Assembly: GCF_003633685.1 (NCBI RefSeq)
Contig: NZ_RBKT01000001.1
Coordinates: 6,138,001-6,202,000 of the forward strand
Reading direction: 5' to 3'
Length of the DNA stretch: 64,000 bases
DNA from: Micromonospora pisi
GTDB lineage: Bacteria; Actinomycetota; Actinomycetes; Mycobacteriales; Micromonosporaceae
Shown piece by piece: positions 10,191 through 19,802 of this stretch. How positions within the stretch are numbered: position 1 is the stretch's first letter; every line of letters begins with the position of its first letter. The position numbers and the translations under genes were made by a program. The notes beneath the pieces are model-generated. The model was not told the origin of the DNA. It saw only the letters and a list, made by a program, of their open reading frames with translations, and searched no databases.

Positions 10191-10993
10191 TCTTTTCTCG
10201 AGGACGTGGTGGACGGCACGCCCGGGACGAGCGGGCCGGTCGGTCCGGGCGTTCGGCGCCCGACCAGCCGGACGTCGACTCCTCGCCCGACGTCCCGACC
10301 CGAGACCGGGGCCCGTACGACGTCACGGAGGCCCCCGCCGGGGTGGAGCGTCTCGACCTGGGCAGCCTGCGGATTCCCGCCGTGGCCGACGTCGAGATCC
10401 GGGTCCAGGCGGACCCCGACGGCTCGGTCCAGCAGGTGGTCCTGCTGCATGGGGAGAACGCCCTGCAACTCGGCGTCTTCGCCGCGCCCCGGTCCGAGGG
10501 GATCTGGGACGAGGTGCGCCAGGAGATCCGGGAGTCCCTGTTCAAGGAGGGGACCGCGGCGGAGGAGAGCGACGGCGAGTACGGCGTCGAGCTGCGCGCC
10601 CGGGTGCGTACCCCGGACGGCCAGCTGACCGACCTGCGGTTCGTCGGCATCGACGGGCCGCGCTGGATGGTCCGTGGGGTCTACCAGGGTCGGGTGGCGA
10701 GCGACCCGGGTGTGGGCGGCCCGCTCGTCGAATGCCTGCACGGCCTGGTGGTCGACCGTGGCCAGGAGGCCAAGCCGGTCCGGGAACCGCTGCCCCTGCG
10801 CCTGCCCCGGGAGATCGCCGAGCGGCAGGCGGCGGAGGCGGCCGCGGCGGGTACCCAGCCGGGCGGCGAGACTGTGATCTCGTCGGACGGCGGTGGCCCG
10901 AACGGTTCCGGCGCGGCGCCCCGGATCAACGGCGCCTCCGACCAGGGACCGGGGCGGGGCAAGCCGTCGCCGCGTCCGCGCGGCTCGGTCTGA
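10187..10993 (+). CDS. DUF3710 domain-containing protein
   Basis: A 268-residue actinobacterial DUF3710 protein. Residues 1-50 are Arg/Asp-rich and probably disordered. The conserved domain covers about 50-215 ([33 protein letters not shown]). The last 55 residues are low-complexity. Function unknown; pairing with dut is conserved in actinobacteria. The GTG overlaps the dut stop by 4 nt, so it is expressed with dut. Confidence 0.85.
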   Translation: MIFSRGRGGRHARDERAGRSGRSAPDQPDVDSSPDVPTRDRGPYDVTEAPAGVERLDLGSLRIPAVADVEIRVQADPDGSVQQVVLLHGENALQLGVFAAPRSEGIWDEVRQEIRESLFKEGTAAEESDGEYGVELRARVRTPDGQLTDLRFVGIDGPRWMVRGVYQGRVASDPGVGGPLVECLHGLVVDRGQEAKPVREPLPLRLPREIAERQAAEAAAAGTQPGGETVISSDGGGPNGSGAAPRINGASDQGPGRGKPSPRPRGSV

Positions 10994-11152
10994 GCACCTC
11001 CGACCGGTCCGCGTCGCCCCCACCCGGTCGGTTCCACCGGGTCCGCGCCGCGTCGGCTGATCGGCGTACGCTGGCGTAGTTGGTTCCTTTGCGGGGCCGG
11101 TGGAGCAGGCCGCGACGGGGTGACCCGGGCGGATCAAGGAGGAACAGAGGTC

Positions 11153-11533
11153 ATGGCGACCGACGAGGGTCGGGGGTCGCTGCGCAACCTCCTGCAGCGG
11201 CTGACCGCGAGCGAGGCGGAGATCGAGGCGCAGGAACTGCGTCGGGAGAGCGCGCAGTGTGGCGGTACGCCGGCCGGACTGTGCCGGCGGGGCGAGCAGG
11301 TGTCGATCTCCGGGCGGCTCCGTACGGTGGTCTACACCCCGCGGACCAACCTGCCGACCCTGGAGGCGGACCTCTACGACGGCAGCGACGTGGTCACGCT
11401 GGTCTGGTTGGGGCGCCGGCACATTATCGGCATCGAGCCGGGTCGGCAATTGACTGTTCGTGGTCGCGTCGCGATCCGCGATGACCGTAAAGTCATCTAC
11501 AACCCGCACTACGAGTTGGAACTGCCCCGTTGA
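11153..11533 (+). CDS. OB-fold nucleic-acid-binding domain protein
   Basis: A 126-residue single-domain protein. After a short helical N-terminus (LRNLLQRLTAS) it shows an OB-fold-like region of about 85 residues (VSISGRLRTVVYTP, LEADLYDGSDVVTLVWLGRR, LTVRGRVAIRDDRKVIYNPHYEL). Homologues are annotated as OB-fold nucleic-acid-binding proteins next to DUF3159 genes. The ligand is unknown. The ATG has AAGGAGG about 9 nt upstream. It is in a run with the DUF3159 gene. Confidence 0.8.
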   Translation: MATDEGRGSLRNLLQRLTASEAEIEAQELRRESAQCGGTPAGLCRRGEQVSISGRLRTVVYTPRTNLPTLEADLYDGSDVVTLVWLGRRHIIGIEPGRQLTVRGRVAIRDDRKVIYNPHYELELPR

Positions 11534-11574
11534 AGTCCGAAGCCGGGCAGCCGCCCCGAACGGAAGACGCGCAG

Positions 11575-12267
11575 ATGACGACTGGACCACAGCCGGCCGC
11601 CGGGGTCGATACCGACCCGGCCGAGGAGGCGCCGCTGCCCAGCATCGCCGAGCAGGTGTCCGAGCAGCTCGGTGGCTGGCGGGGGATGGTCGAGTCGAGC
11701 ATCCCGGTGCTCGTGTTCGTCCTGGTGAACGTACTCGCCGAGCTGCGTCCGGCGTTGATCTCGTCGCTGGCGGTGGCGCTGGCCATCGCGGCGATCCGGC
11801 TGGTGCAGCGGCGGCCGATCCGGCACGCCGTCAACGGGCTCTTCGGCCTCGGCGTCGGCGCCTTCATCGCCTACCGCAGCGGTGACTCCAAGGACTTCTA
11901 CCTGCCCGGCATCCTCTACGGCATCGCAGTCGGGGTGGCGCTGCTGGTCTCGGCGGCGGTCCGTCAGCCACTGGTCGGCTGGGTCTGGTCGGTCTTCGCC
12001 GCTGGCGGCAAGTCCGAGTGGCGCCACGACCCCCGGCTGGTGCGTACGTTCGTCTGGCTGACCGTGCTCTGGGGTGTGGTCTGGCTCGCCAAGGTCGGTG
12101 TGCAGGCCGCGCTCTACCTCGCCGACCAGGACACCGCGCTCGGCGTCGCCCGGCTGGCGCTGGGCTACCCGCCGTACCTGTTGCTCCTGGCGATCACGGT
12201 CTGGACGGTGCGCCGGGTGACCCGCGACGCGTCGCCGGTGCCGACCACGGCGACCAGCGCGAGCTGA
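11575..12267 (+). CDS. DUF3159 family membrane protein
   Basis: Integral membrane protein of about 230 residues with six likely transmembrane helices (for example VLVFVLVNVLAEL, ALAIAAIRLV, GIAVGVALLVSAA, YLLLLAITVWTV). DUF3159 proteins are common in actinomycetes beside TrkA and OB-fold genes; function unknown. Two starts are possible: a TTG at 11530 that overlaps the preceding stop, and the ATG at 11575 with GGAAG upstream, which is used here. It converges on the trkA pair with only 28 nt between. Confidence 0.82.
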   Translation: MTTGPQPAAGVDTDPAEEAPLPSIAEQVSEQLGGWRGMVESSIPVLVFVLVNVLAELRPALISSLAVALAIAAIRLVQRRPIRHAVNGLFGLGVGAFIAYRSGDSKDFYLPGILYGIAVGVALLVSAAVRQPLVGWVWSVFAAGGKSEWRHDPRLVRTFVWLTVLWGVVWLAKVGVQAALYLADQDTALGVARLALGYPPYLLLLAITVWTVRRVTRDASPVPTTATSAS

Positions 12268-12295
12268 CCGTCCCGGCCGGGTCCATGGCGACGCC

Positions 12296-12985
12296 TCAGC
12301 TCTCCGCCCGGGTCCGCTCCACGCTGTCCGCGCCGAGGATGACCGCGCGGACCGCGTCCTCCACCTCGGCGGTGCAGACGAAGATCAGTTCGTCGCCGGC
12401 CTCGAGCGGGTCGTCCGGGCTCGGTACCAGCACCCGCCGCCCGCGCAGGATCGCGACCAGGGCGGCGTCGCGGGGCAACGGTACGGCGTGGATCGGGTGC
12501 CCGACGTAGGGCGCGGCAGCCGGCAGGGTGATCTCGACCAGGTTCGCCTCGCCCTGTCGGAAGGTCATCAGCCGGACCAGGTCCCCGACGGTCACCGCCT
12601 CCTCGACCAGCGCGGCCATCACCCGGGGCTTGCTCACCGCGACGTCGACCCCCCACTGGTCGGTGAAGAGCCACTCGTTCTCCGCGCGGTTCACCCGGGC
12701 GACCACCCGCGGCACCGCGAACTCGGTCTTGGCCAGCAACGACACGACCAGGTTGACCTTGTCGTCGCCGGTCGCCGCGACCACCACGTCGCAACTGGCC
12801 AGGTCGGCTTCCTCGAGGCTGGCCAGTTCGCACGCGTCGGCGAGCACCCAGTCGGCGGCCGGCACCCGCTCGGGGCGCAGCATCTTCGGCTGCCGTTCCA
12901 CCAGCATGACCTGGTGGCCGTTGTCGATCAGTTCCTGGGCGATGGACCGGCCCACGTTGCCGGCTCCCGCGATGGCGACCCGCAT
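12296..12985 (-). CDS. TrkA-type K+ uptake regulator, second RCK protein (CeoC-like)
   Basis: A 229-residue cytoplasmic RCK protein with an N-terminal Rossmann TrkA_N domain (MRVAIAGAGNVGRSIA, GxGxxG at about residues 7-12) and a C-terminal TrkA_C domain (VEITLPAAAPYVGHPI to the end). Such subunits sense NAD(H)/ATP and gate Trk or related K+ transporters. The ATG lies 1 nt after the stop of the preceding trkA paralogue, so both are made from one mRNA. The pair resembles mycobacterial ceoB-ceoC. No Trk membrane subunit is in the window; the divergent permease is the probable partner (inference). Confidence 0.88.
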   Translation of the reverse strand: MRVAIAGAGNVGRSIAQELIDNGHQVMLVERQPKMLRPERVPAADWVLADACELASLEEADLASCDVVVAATGDDKVNLVVSLLAKTEFAVPRVVARVNRAENEWLFTDQWGVDVAVSKPRVMAALVEEAVTVGDLVRLMTFRQGEANLVEITLPAAAPYVGHPIHAVPLPRDAALVAILRGRRVLVPSPDDPLEAGDELIFVCTAEVEDAVRAVILGADSVERTRAES

Positions 12986-12986
12986 G

Positions 12987-13652
12987 TCACTGTCCCCCTT
13001 CGGGCGGCTGGCTGGCCGCCGTCGTGACCCCGCCGGCCATGTCGTCGGTGACCAGCATGAAGAGCTGGTCACCCTCCTGTAGGACGCTGGACACGGTGGG
13101 CAGCGTGCCGATCCCGAACCGCATCACGTACGCGGCGCGGGCACCGGTCGCTTCCTCGATGGCGCGTACCGGCCGGCCGACCCAGTCCTTGTGTACCGGC
13201 ACCTCGATGATCGAGACGGTGCTGGTCGGGTCGCGGAAGATCTCCACGTTCCCCTCCGGCACCAGGTGGCGGATCATCCGGTCGGCGGTCCACCGGACGG
13301 TGGCCACGGTGGGGATGCCGAGCCGTTCGTAGACCTGTGCCCGCTTCTGGTCGTAGATCCGGGCCGCCACCCGGCTCACCCCGAACGTCTCCCGGGCCAA
13401 CCGGGCCGAGATGATGTTGGAGTTGTCGCCGCTGGAGACGGCCGCGAAGGCGTCCGCCCGTTCGATGCCGGCCTGACGTAACACGTCGCCGTCGAATCCG
13501 ACGCCGGTGACCGTGATCCCGCCGAAGTCGGGGCCGAGCCGGCGGAAACTATCCGCGTTCTGGTCGATGACGGCCACCGAGTGACCGCGGGACTCCAGAT
13601 CGTGGGCGAGCGTCGAGCCGACCCGCCCACACCCCATGATCACGATGTGCAC
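12987..13652 (-). CDS. TrkA-type K+ uptake regulator, first RCK protein (CeoB-like)
   Basis: A 221-residue RCK protein with a Rossmann motif (MGCGRVGSTLA, near residue 6), the acidic end of strand 2 (VAVIDQN), and a C-terminal TrkA_C domain (STVSIIEVPVHKDWVGRPV). The start is the GTG at 13652 with AGGAGG 7 nt upstream; an ATG just before it is out of frame. It is the first gene of a two-gene operon with the second RCK gene, and diverges from a KimA-like permease. The arrangement points to a K+ homeostasis locus. Confidence 0.88.
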   Translation of the reverse strand: MHIVIMGCGRVGSTLAHDLESRGHSVAVIDQNADSFRRLGPDFGGITVTGVGFDGDVLRQAGIERADAFAAVSSGDNSNIISARLARETFGVSRVAARIYDQKRAQVYERLGIPTVATVRWTADRMIRHLVPEGNVEIFRDPTSTVSIIEVPVHKDWVGRPVRAIEEATGARAAYVMRFGIGTLPTVSSVLQEGDQLFMLVTDDMAGGVTTAASQPPEGGQ

Positions 13653-13807
13653 GGTGCATCCTCCTGGCGTGAGCCGTCTGTTCCGCCCGGCAGCCGGGGG
13701 ACCTCCAGAGCGTGCCATGCCGGTGGCCGTCCACGCCGCCCGACCGTACCGGTAGCGGCTGGGGAGATGTTGATCGCCACCCGGTGTCGACCGGTATCCG
13801 CCGGTCG

Positions 13808-13813
13808 TACTCT
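13808..13813 (+). promoter_or_regulatory. Candidate -10 box (TACTCT) for the APC permease gene
   Basis: TACTCT lies 8 nt before the GTG at 13822, which has no Shine-Dalgarno. A leaderless transcript is likely. Confidence 0.4.
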
Positions 13814-13821
13814 TAGCGGTT

Positions 13822-15924
13822 GTGGCCAGTCCCACCTCTCTGATGAAGCGGCTGCTCCTCGGTCGACCGTTCCGGTCCGACCGGTTGCAGCACACCCTGC
13901 TACCCAAACGAATAGCGCTGCCCGTCTTCGCCTCCGACGCGCTCTCCAGCGTGGCGTACGCGCCGGACGAGATCCTGCTGACCCTGTCGATCGCGGGCGC
14001 CTCGGCGTTCGTCTTCTCGCCATGGGTGGCGCTCGCCGTGGTTGTGGTGATGCTCACGGTGGTGGCCAGTTACCGACAGAACGTGCACGCCTACCCCTCC
14101 GGTGGCGGCGACTACGAGGTGGCGACGGTCAACCTGGGGCCGCGCTTCGGGCTGGGTGTGGCGAGCGCGCTGCTGGTCGACTACGTGCTGACCGTGGCGG
14201 TCTCGGTCTCCTCCGGGGTGGCGAACCTGGGCTCGGTGGTGCCCTTCGTGGCCGAGCACAAGGTCGGTGTCGCGGTGGCCGCGGTGGTGATCCTGACCGC
14301 GATCAACCTGCGCGGGCTGCGGGAGTCGGGGACGGCGTTCGCCATCCCGACCTACGGCTTCATGATCGTCATCATCGGTATGGTGCTCACCGGCCTGTTC
14401 CGGATCTTCGTACTCGGCGACGACCTACGCGCGCCCAGCGCCGACCTGCACATCCAGGCCGAGCACAGCGTGACCGGGTTCGCCCTGGTCTTCCTCCTGC
14501 TACGCACCTTCTCCTCCGGTGCGGCGGCGCTGACCGGCGTGGAGGCGATCTCCAACGGCGTACCGGCGTTCAAGCCCCCGAAGAGCAAGAACGCGGCGTC
14601 GACGCTGCTCCTGCTCGGGGTCGTCGCGATCACCATGCTGGTCGGCATCATCTGGCTGGCCCGCCTCACCCACCTGCAGTTCGTCGAGGACCCGGTCCGG
14701 CAGATCATCGGCGGCCCCGAGGGGTACGTGCAGAAGACCGTCACCACCCAGCTCGGCGAGACCGTCTTCGGCAACGGGTCGTTCCTGCTGTACGTGGTCG
14801 CCGGGGTGACCGCGCTGATCCTCTTCCTGGCCGCGAACACCGCCTTCAACGGGTTCCCGGTGCTCGGCTCGATCCTGGCCCAGGACCGCTACCTGCCCCG
14901 CCAGCTGCACACCCGGGGCGACCGCCTGGCCTTCTCCAACGGCATCGTCTTTCTCTCCATCGCCGCGATCGTGCTGATCGTGGGCTTCCAGGCTGAGATC
15001 ACCCGACTGATCCAGCTCTACATCGTCGGTGTCTTCGTCTCCTTCACCCTGTCCCAGGCCGGCATGATCCGACACTGGAACCGGTTGTTGCGGGTGGAGC
15101 GGGACCCGGAGCGCCGTCGCAAGATGATCCGTTCCCGGGCGATCAACAGTTTCGGCATGGGTCTCACCGGCGTCGTGCTGGTGATCGTGCTGATCACCAA
15201 GTTCCTGCTCGGTGCCTGGATCGCGATTGCCGCGATGGGCGTGATCTACGCGCTCATGCTCGGCATCCGCAAGCACTACGACACCGTCTCGGCCGAGCTG
15301 ACCCCGGCCGAGGGCCGGCCGATGCTGCCCGCCCGCAACCACGCCATCGTGCTGGTCAGCAAGGTGCACCAGCCGACCCTGCGGGCGATCGCGTACGCCC
15401 AGGCGACCCGGCCGGACACGCTGACCGCGGTCACGGTGAACGTCGACGAGAAGGACACCCGGGCGATCCAGGCCGAATGGGAACGGCGCGGGGTGCCGGT
15501 GCCGCTGACCGTGATCGACTCGCCGTACCGGGAGATCACCCGGCCGATCCTCGACTTCGTCGCCTCGGTGCGCCGCGACGCACCGCGCGACGTGGTCACC
15601 GTCTTCATTCCCGAGTACGTGGTCGGCCGATGGTGGGAGAACCTGTTGCACAACCAGAGCGCGTTGCGGCTCAAGGGACGGCTTCTGTACGAGCCGGGCG
15701 TGATGGTGACCAGCGTGCCCTGGCAGCTCGCCTCCTCGGCGAACAAGGACCTGGACCGGTACGACGCCACGCTCAGCCGCGGCCCGGCCCGTGGCCCGCG
15801 CGGGGCCAGCATGGGCGGCCTGCTCACCTCGCCCCGGCCACCCGAGGCCGTCCCGACCTCGCCTCGGCCAACTGAGGCCGGCCCCATCCCGAACGACCCC
15901 GAACCGAAGGCGGAGCAGCGATGA
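13822..15924 (+). CDS. APC-family permease, KimA (YdaO)-like potassium importer
   Basis: Polytopic membrane protein of 700 residues with about 12 transmembrane helices in the first 480 and a cytoplasmic C-terminal domain after that. The N-terminus (KRLLLGRPF, then FASDALSSVAYAPDEILL) closely resembles Bacillus KimA, a proton-coupled K+ importer controlled by c-di-AMP. Family membership therefore suggests K+ uptake rather than amino acid transport. It is divergent from two RCK genes. The last 60 residues are Pro-rich with a short repeat (TSPRPPEAVP, TSPRPTEAGP). GTG start, probably leaderless. Its stop overlaps the start of the next gene. Confidence 0.85.
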   Translation: MASPTSLMKRLLLGRPFRSDRLQHTLLPKRIALPVFASDALSSVAYAPDEILLTLSIAGASAFVFSPWVALAVVVVMLTVVASYRQNVHAYPSGGGDYEVATVNLGPRFGLGVASALLVDYVLTVAVSVSSGVANLGSVVPFVAEHKVGVAVAAVVILTAINLRGLRESGTAFAIPTYGFMIVIIGMVLTGLFRIFVLGDDLRAPSADLHIQAEHSVTGFALVFLLLRTFSSGAAALTGVEAISNGVPAFKPPKSKNAASTLLLLGVVAITMLVGIIWLARLTHLQFVEDPVRQIIGGPEGYVQKTVTTQLGETVFGNGSFLLYVVAGVTALILFLAANTAFNGFPVLGSILAQDRYLPRQLHTRGDRLAFSNGIVFLSIAAIVLIVGFQAEITRLIQLYIVGVFVSFTLSQAGMIRHWNRLLRVERDPERRRKMIRSRAINSFGMGLTGVVLVIVLITKFLLGAWIAIAAMGVIYALMLGIRKHYDTVSAELTPAEGRPMLPARNHAIVLVSKVHQPTLRAIAYAQATRPDTLTAVTVNVDEKDTRAIQAEWERRGVPVPLTVIDSPYREITRPILDFVASVRRDAPRDVVTVFIPEYVVGRWWENLLHNQSALRLKGRLLYEPGVMVTSVPWQLASSANKDLDRYDATLSRGPARGPRGASMGGLLTSPRPPEAVPTSPRPTEAGPIPNDPEPKAEQR

Positions 15925-17270
15925 GCCGGATCGAAACGGGCCCCACGGGCCCGGAGCAGTCCCGCCCGATCCAGGAGTCACCGGCGGACGCTGAGCCGGC
16001 TTCGGCTTCGGCTTCGGGTTCGGCTTCGGCTTCGGCTCCCGTGCAGGAGCGGACCGGTCCGGGCGAGGCGGAGCGGGTCGAGTTGACCGTGGACGCGGTC
16101 GCGCCGGGCGGACACTGCGTGGCGCGGCTCGACGGGCAGATCGTCTTCGTCCGGCACGCGCTCCCCGGAGAACGGGTGATCGCCGAGATCACCGAGGTGA
16201 ACCGGGGATTTCTCCGGGCCGACGCGGTGTCCGTGCTGGCGGCGGCACCACAGCGGGTCAGCCCGCCGTGCCCGTACGCCGGGCCGAATCGCTGCGGTGG
16301 CTGCGACCTGCAGCATGTCGCGCCCGAGGCCCAACTCGAGTGGAAGGCCGAGGTCGTACGCGAGCAGTTGCGTCGGCTCGGCCACCTCACCCAGGTCGAG
16401 GTCGACGCGTTGGGCCTACGGGTCGAGCCGCTGCCCGGCGGGACACTGGGCTGGCGCTCCCGGGTCCGGTACGCGGTTGACGCCGCGGGCCGGGCCGGTC
16501 TGCTCAAGCACCGCTCCCACGAGGTGGTGCCGGTGGACCGCTGCCTGATCGCCCATCCCGCGATCCAGACCCTGCCGGTGCTCTCCGGTGACGGGCAGCG
16601 GTGGTCGGCGGCGGAAGCGGTGGAGACGGTCGCCTCGACCGGCGGCGACGTGGCCGTGCAGACCGTCGTGAACGGCACGTCCTTCGCCGAACAGGGCCCT
16701 TCGACCGTTCGTGAGCTGGCCGTCGGCCGGGAGTGGCAACTGCCGGTGGACGCGTTCTGGCAGGTCCACCCGGCCGCCGCGGACACCCTGGTCGGCGCGG
16801 TGCTGGAACTGCTCGCACCGACCGCCGGGGAACGCGCCTGGGATCTCTACGGCGGGGCGGGGCTCTTCGCCGCCGCGCTCGCCGACCGGGTCGGGCCCTC
16901 CGGGCGGGTGACCATGGTCGAGGCTTCGCAGTCCGGGGTCGCGGCGGCCCGGGAGAACCTGACCGACCTGACGCAGGTCGAGGTCGTGTCGGCGAAGGTG
17001 GAGGTCGCGCTGGCCCGACGCCGGATCACCGGCCCGGTCGACCTGGTGGTGCTGGATCCGCCGCGTACCGGCGCCGGTGCCGAGGTGGTTCGGGCGCTGA
17101 CCGGTACCGGGGCACGCGCGGTGGCGTACGTGGCCTGCGACCCGGCGGCGTTCGCCCGGGACGTACGGATCTTCGCCGAGGCCGGTTGGCGCCTGGTCGA
17201 ACTGCGCGGGTACGACCTCTTCCCGATGACCCAGCACGTGGAGTGCGTCGGGCTGTTCACCCCGGCCTAG
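15921..17270 (+). CDS. TRAM-domain class I SAM-dependent RNA uridine-5 methyltransferase
   Basis: RNA m5U methyltransferase of the TrmA/RlmCD family, 449 residues. After a Ser/Ala low-complexity leader, a TRAM domain (about 50-110) binds RNA. The cysteine cluster PPCPY...CGGCDLQH would hold an Fe-S cluster. The SAM domain shows DLYGGAGLF, VVLDPPRTGAG and the nucleophile motif YVACDPAAFARD. The target (tRNA U54, 23S U747 or U1939) cannot be assigned. ATG overlaps the permease stop (ATGA), so translation is coupled. The leader is encoded by seven hexanucleotide repeats. Confidence 0.9.
   Translation: MSRIETGPTGPEQSRPIQESPADAEPASASASGSASASAPVQERTGPGEAERVELTVDAVAPGGHCVARLDGQIVFVRHALPGERVIAEITEVNRGFLRADAVSVLAAAPQRVSPPCPYAGPNRCGGCDLQHVAPEAQLEWKAEVVREQLRRLGHLTQVEVDALGLRVEPLPGGTLGWRSRVRYAVDAAGRAGLLKHRSHEVVPVDRCLIAHPAIQTLPVLSGDGQRWSAAEAVETVASTGGDVAVQTVVNGTSFAEQGPSTVRELAVGREWQLPVDAFWQVHPAAADTLVGAVLELLAPTAGERAWDLYGGAGLFAAALADRVGPSGRVTMVEASQSGVAAARENLTDLTQVEVVSAKVEVALARRRITGPVDLVVLDPPRTGAGAEVVRALTGTGARAVAYVACDPAAFARDVRIFAEAGWRLVELRGYDLFPMTQHVECVGLFTPA
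15999..16040. repeat. In-frame hexanucleotide repeat (GGCTTC)7 with two variants
   Basis: Seven consecutive 6-bp units, five of them GGCTTC and two single-base variants, encode a Ser-Ala run near the N-terminus of the RNA methyltransferase. Changes in unit number would keep the frame. Confidence 0.9.
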
Positions 17271-17284
17271 TCACCGTCGGTGCT

Positions 17285-17330
17285 GGCCTCAGCGGGGGGC
17301 CTCAGCGGGGGAGTGGGGCCTCAGCGGGGG
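17285..17330. repeat. Three imperfectly spaced copies of GGCCTCAGCGGGGG
   Basis: The 14-mer recurs at about 17285, 17299 and 17317, between the convergent ends of the methyltransferase and the small membrane protein gene; the third copy runs into the 3' end of the latter. Function not evident. Confidence 0.75.
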
Positions 17331-17578
17331 AGCAGACCGTGCACGAGGGCCGTCGGGGCACTGCCCGCCCGGCGGGCGGCCCGGCGCTCGGATCGGGCCT
17401 GGGCCCGGTCCCGGAGCCGGATCCAGGCGATGATCAGTAGGAGCAACGGCAGGAGCGGCAGGCCGATCAGGGCGATCACCAGCAGCGCGAGTAGTTGACC
17501 GGTGGCGTAGCGGCCGGAGTGCCGGTTCCGCGGGACGTCCTGACCCGGCCAGTGCGGGGGACGGGGACGAGGCGACAT
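17321..17578 (-). CDS. Small single-span membrane protein
   Basis: An 85-residue hypothetical protein with one long hydrophobic helix (GQLLALLVIALIGLPLLPLL, about residues 27-48) between a Pro/Arg-rich N-terminus and a strongly basic tail (RDRAQARSERRAARRAG). No family recognised. The ATG at 17578 has AGAGG 8 nt upstream; a GTG at 17587 is the alternative. Divergent from dxs. Confidence 0.6.
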   Translation of the reverse strand: MSPRPRPPHWPGQDVPRNRHSGRYATGQLLALLVIALIGLPLLPLLLLIIAWIRLRDRAQARSERRAARRAGSAPTALVHGLLPR

Positions 17579-17788
17579 CTGCTGCACCTCTGGAAGAGGA
17601 GGGTGTTACCGCCATGTTAACGTCGCTTCGGCCCAGGGTGCCCGCATCGTTACTGCTCGGAGTGGTTGACGATCCGTCAGAACCGGTTACCTGATCGGCG
17701 TACCGACCGACCCGGACGGTAGCCGGACCGGCGTCGGTCGAATTACGGGCATGATCTCGGCCCGGGCTGCGAGCGCCGCCGGGGCCGA

Positions 17789-17794
17789 TAGACT
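17789..17794 (+). promoter_or_regulatory. Candidate -10 box (TAGACT) for dxs
   Basis: TAGACT lies 8 nt before the dxs ATG, with no ribosome binding site between them, fitting a leaderless transcript. Confidence 0.45.
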
Positions 17795-17802
17795 CTCCGG
17801 TC

Positions 17803-19788
17803 ATGAGAGTTGAAGAGGGTGCGGCCAACCCCGGCCGGCTGCTGGCAGGCGTCCGCGGCCCCCAGGACGTGAAGCGGATGTCGGCCGAGGAACTCGACCT
17901 GCTCGCCGCCGAGATCCGCGACTTCCTGGTGGCGAAGGTCTCCCGTACCGGCGGACACCTCGGACCCAACCTCGGCGTCGTCGAGTTGACCCTCGCCATG
18001 CACCGGGTCTTCGACTCGCCCCGGGACCGTCTCCTGTTCGACACCGGACACCAGGCGTACGTGCACAAGATGCTGACCGGGCGGCAGGACGGCTTCGACA
18101 ACCTCCGCCAGCGCGGCGGGCTCTCCGGCTACCCGAGCCAGGCCGAGAGCGAGCACGACCTGATCGAGAACTCGCACGCCTCGACCGCGCTCTCCTACGC
18201 CGACGGCCTGGCCAAGGCGTACGCCCTGCGCGGCGAGCGGCGTGACGTGGTCGCCGTGGTCGGCGACGGCGCGCTCACCGGTGGCATGTGCTGGGAGGCG
18301 CTGAACAACATCGCGGCCGCGCGCAACCCGCTGGTCATCGTGGTCAACGACAACGGCCGGTCGTACGCGCCGACCATCGGCGGCCTGGCCGACCACCTCT
18401 CCACCCTGCGTCTCAATCCCGGTTACGAGCGGGTGCTCGACGTGGTCAAGGACGCGCTCGGCTCGACGCCGCTGGTCGGCCGCCCGATGTACGAGGTGCT
18501 GCACGCGGTCAAGAAGGGCATCAAGGACGCGGTCGCGCCGCAGGCGATGTTCGAGGACCTCGGCATCAAGTACGTCGGACCGGTGGACGGACACGACGTG
18601 GCCGCGGTCGAGTCGGCCCTGCGCCGGGCCAAGGGCTTCGGCGGCCCGGTGATCGTGCACGCGGTGACCCGCAAGGGTTACGGCTACCGGCCGGCCGAAG
18701 AGGACGAGGCGGACTGCTTCCACAGCCCCAGCGCCTTCGACGTGGCCAACGGCAAGCTGCTCGCCGCGCCGTCGGTGAAGTGGACCCAGGTCTTCTCCGA
18801 CGAACTGGTGGCGGTCGCCGACGAGCGACCCGACGTCGTCGGCATCACCGCCGCGATGGCCGAGCCGACCGGCATCGCCGCGCTCGCCCGCAAGTACCCC
18901 GAGCGGGTCTACGACGTCGGCATCGCCGAGCAGCACGCGGCCACCTCGGCGGCCGGCCTCGCGCTCGGTGGCCTGCACCCGGTCGTCGCGGTCTACGCCA
19001 CCTTCCTCAACCGCGCCTTCGACCAGGTCCTGCTCGACGTGGCGATGCACAAGCTGCCGGTCACCTTCGTGCTGGACCGGGCCGGCATCACCGGCCCGGA
19101 CGGGCCGAGCCACTACGGCATCTGGGACATGTCCGTCTTCGGGGTGGTGCCCGGACTCCGGATCGCCGCGCCCCGGGACGCCGCCACGCTCCGCGCCGAG
19201 CTGCGCGAAGCGGTCGCGGTCGACGACGGCCCCACCATCCTGCGCTTCCCGACCGGTTCGGTCGCCAAGGACCTGCCGGCCGTCCGTCGGGTCGGGAAGG
19301 TCGACGTACTCGCCGAGTCCAGCCGTACCGACGTGCTGCTGGTCGCCGTCGGCGCGTTCGGCCAGCTCGGGGTCGAGGTGGCGGCCCGGGTGGCCGAGCA
19401 GGGTTACGGCGTCACCGTGGTAGACCCGCGGTGGGTCCGCCCCATCCCCGAGGAGCTCGTCACCCTCGCCGCTTCGCACCGGCTGGTGGTGACCGTCGAG
19501 GACGGCGTACGCGCCGGTGGGGTTGGCGACGCGCTGGCCAAGGCGATGCGCGACGCCGACCTGATGGTGCCGCTGCGGGACCTCGGCGTGCCGCCGGTCT
19601 GGCAGCCGCACGGCACCCGGGCACAGATCCTCGCCGACCTCGGGCTGACCGCCCAGGACGTGGCCCGCGACGTCACCGGCTGGGTCTCCCGCCTCGACGC
19701 CCCGATCGAACCGGTACGGATCTCGGCGGCTGCCGGTGAGCGCCCGGGCACCGGGGAACGGGCCAAGGGCCGCAACGGGCGGGCCTGA
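17803..19788 (+). CDS. dxs: 1-deoxy-D-xylulose-5-phosphate synthase
   Basis: Thiamine-diphosphate enzyme that condenses pyruvate and glyceraldehyde-3-phosphate, the first step of the MEP isoprenoid pathway; DXP also feeds thiamine synthesis. The 661 residues match family length. Visible: [13 protein letters not shown] with the catalytic-region His, the TPP/Mg motif [16 protein letters not shown] followed by NDNGRSYAP, the transketolase-like region ([15 protein letters not shown]) and the C-terminal domain ([16 protein letters not shown]). ATG start without Shine-Dalgarno, but with a -10-like box 8 nt upstream. A strong hairpin follows the stop. Confidence 0.97.
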   Translation: MRVEEGAANPGRLLAGVRGPQDVKRMSAEELDLLAAEIRDFLVAKVSRTGGHLGPNLGVVELTLAMHRVFDSPRDRLLFDTGHQAYVHKMLTGRQDGFDNLRQRGGLSGYPSQAESEHDLIENSHASTALSYADGLAKAYALRGERRDVVAVVGDGALTGGMCWEALNNIAAARNPLVIVVNDNGRSYAPTIGGLADHLSTLRLNPGYERVLDVVKDALGSTPLVGRPMYEVLHAVKKGIKDAVAPQAMFEDLGIKYVGPVDGHDVAAVESALRRAKGFGGPVIVHAVTRKGYGYRPAEEDEADCFHSPSAFDVANGKLLAAPSVKWTQVFSDELVAVADERPDVVGITAAMAEPTGIAALARKYPERVYDVGIAEQHAATSAAGLALGGLHPVVAVYATFLNRAFDQVLLDVAMHKLPVTFVLDRAGITGPDGPSHYGIWDMSVFGVVPGLRIAAPRDAATLRAELREAVAVDDGPTILRFPTGSVAKDLPAVRRVGKVDVLAESSRTDVLLVAVGAFGQLGVEVAARVAEQGYGVTVVDPRWVRPIPEELVTLAASHRLVVTVEDGVRAGGVGDALAKAMRDADLMVPLRDLGVPPVWQPHGTRAQILADLGLTAQDVARDVTGWVSRLDAPIEPVRISAAAGERPGTGERAKGRNGRA

Positions 19789-19802
19789 CCCGCGATCACC
19801 TC

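Noticed and set aside
13653-13821. Possible c-di-AMP (ydaO) riboswitch before the KimA-like gene
   Set aside because: Only 169 nt between divergent starts, no conserved riboswitch core seen, and the permease mRNA looks leaderless.
14500-15981. Long minus-strand frame opposite the APC permease gene
   Set aside because: Antisense shadow with His/Asp/Gln-rich composition, no start signals.
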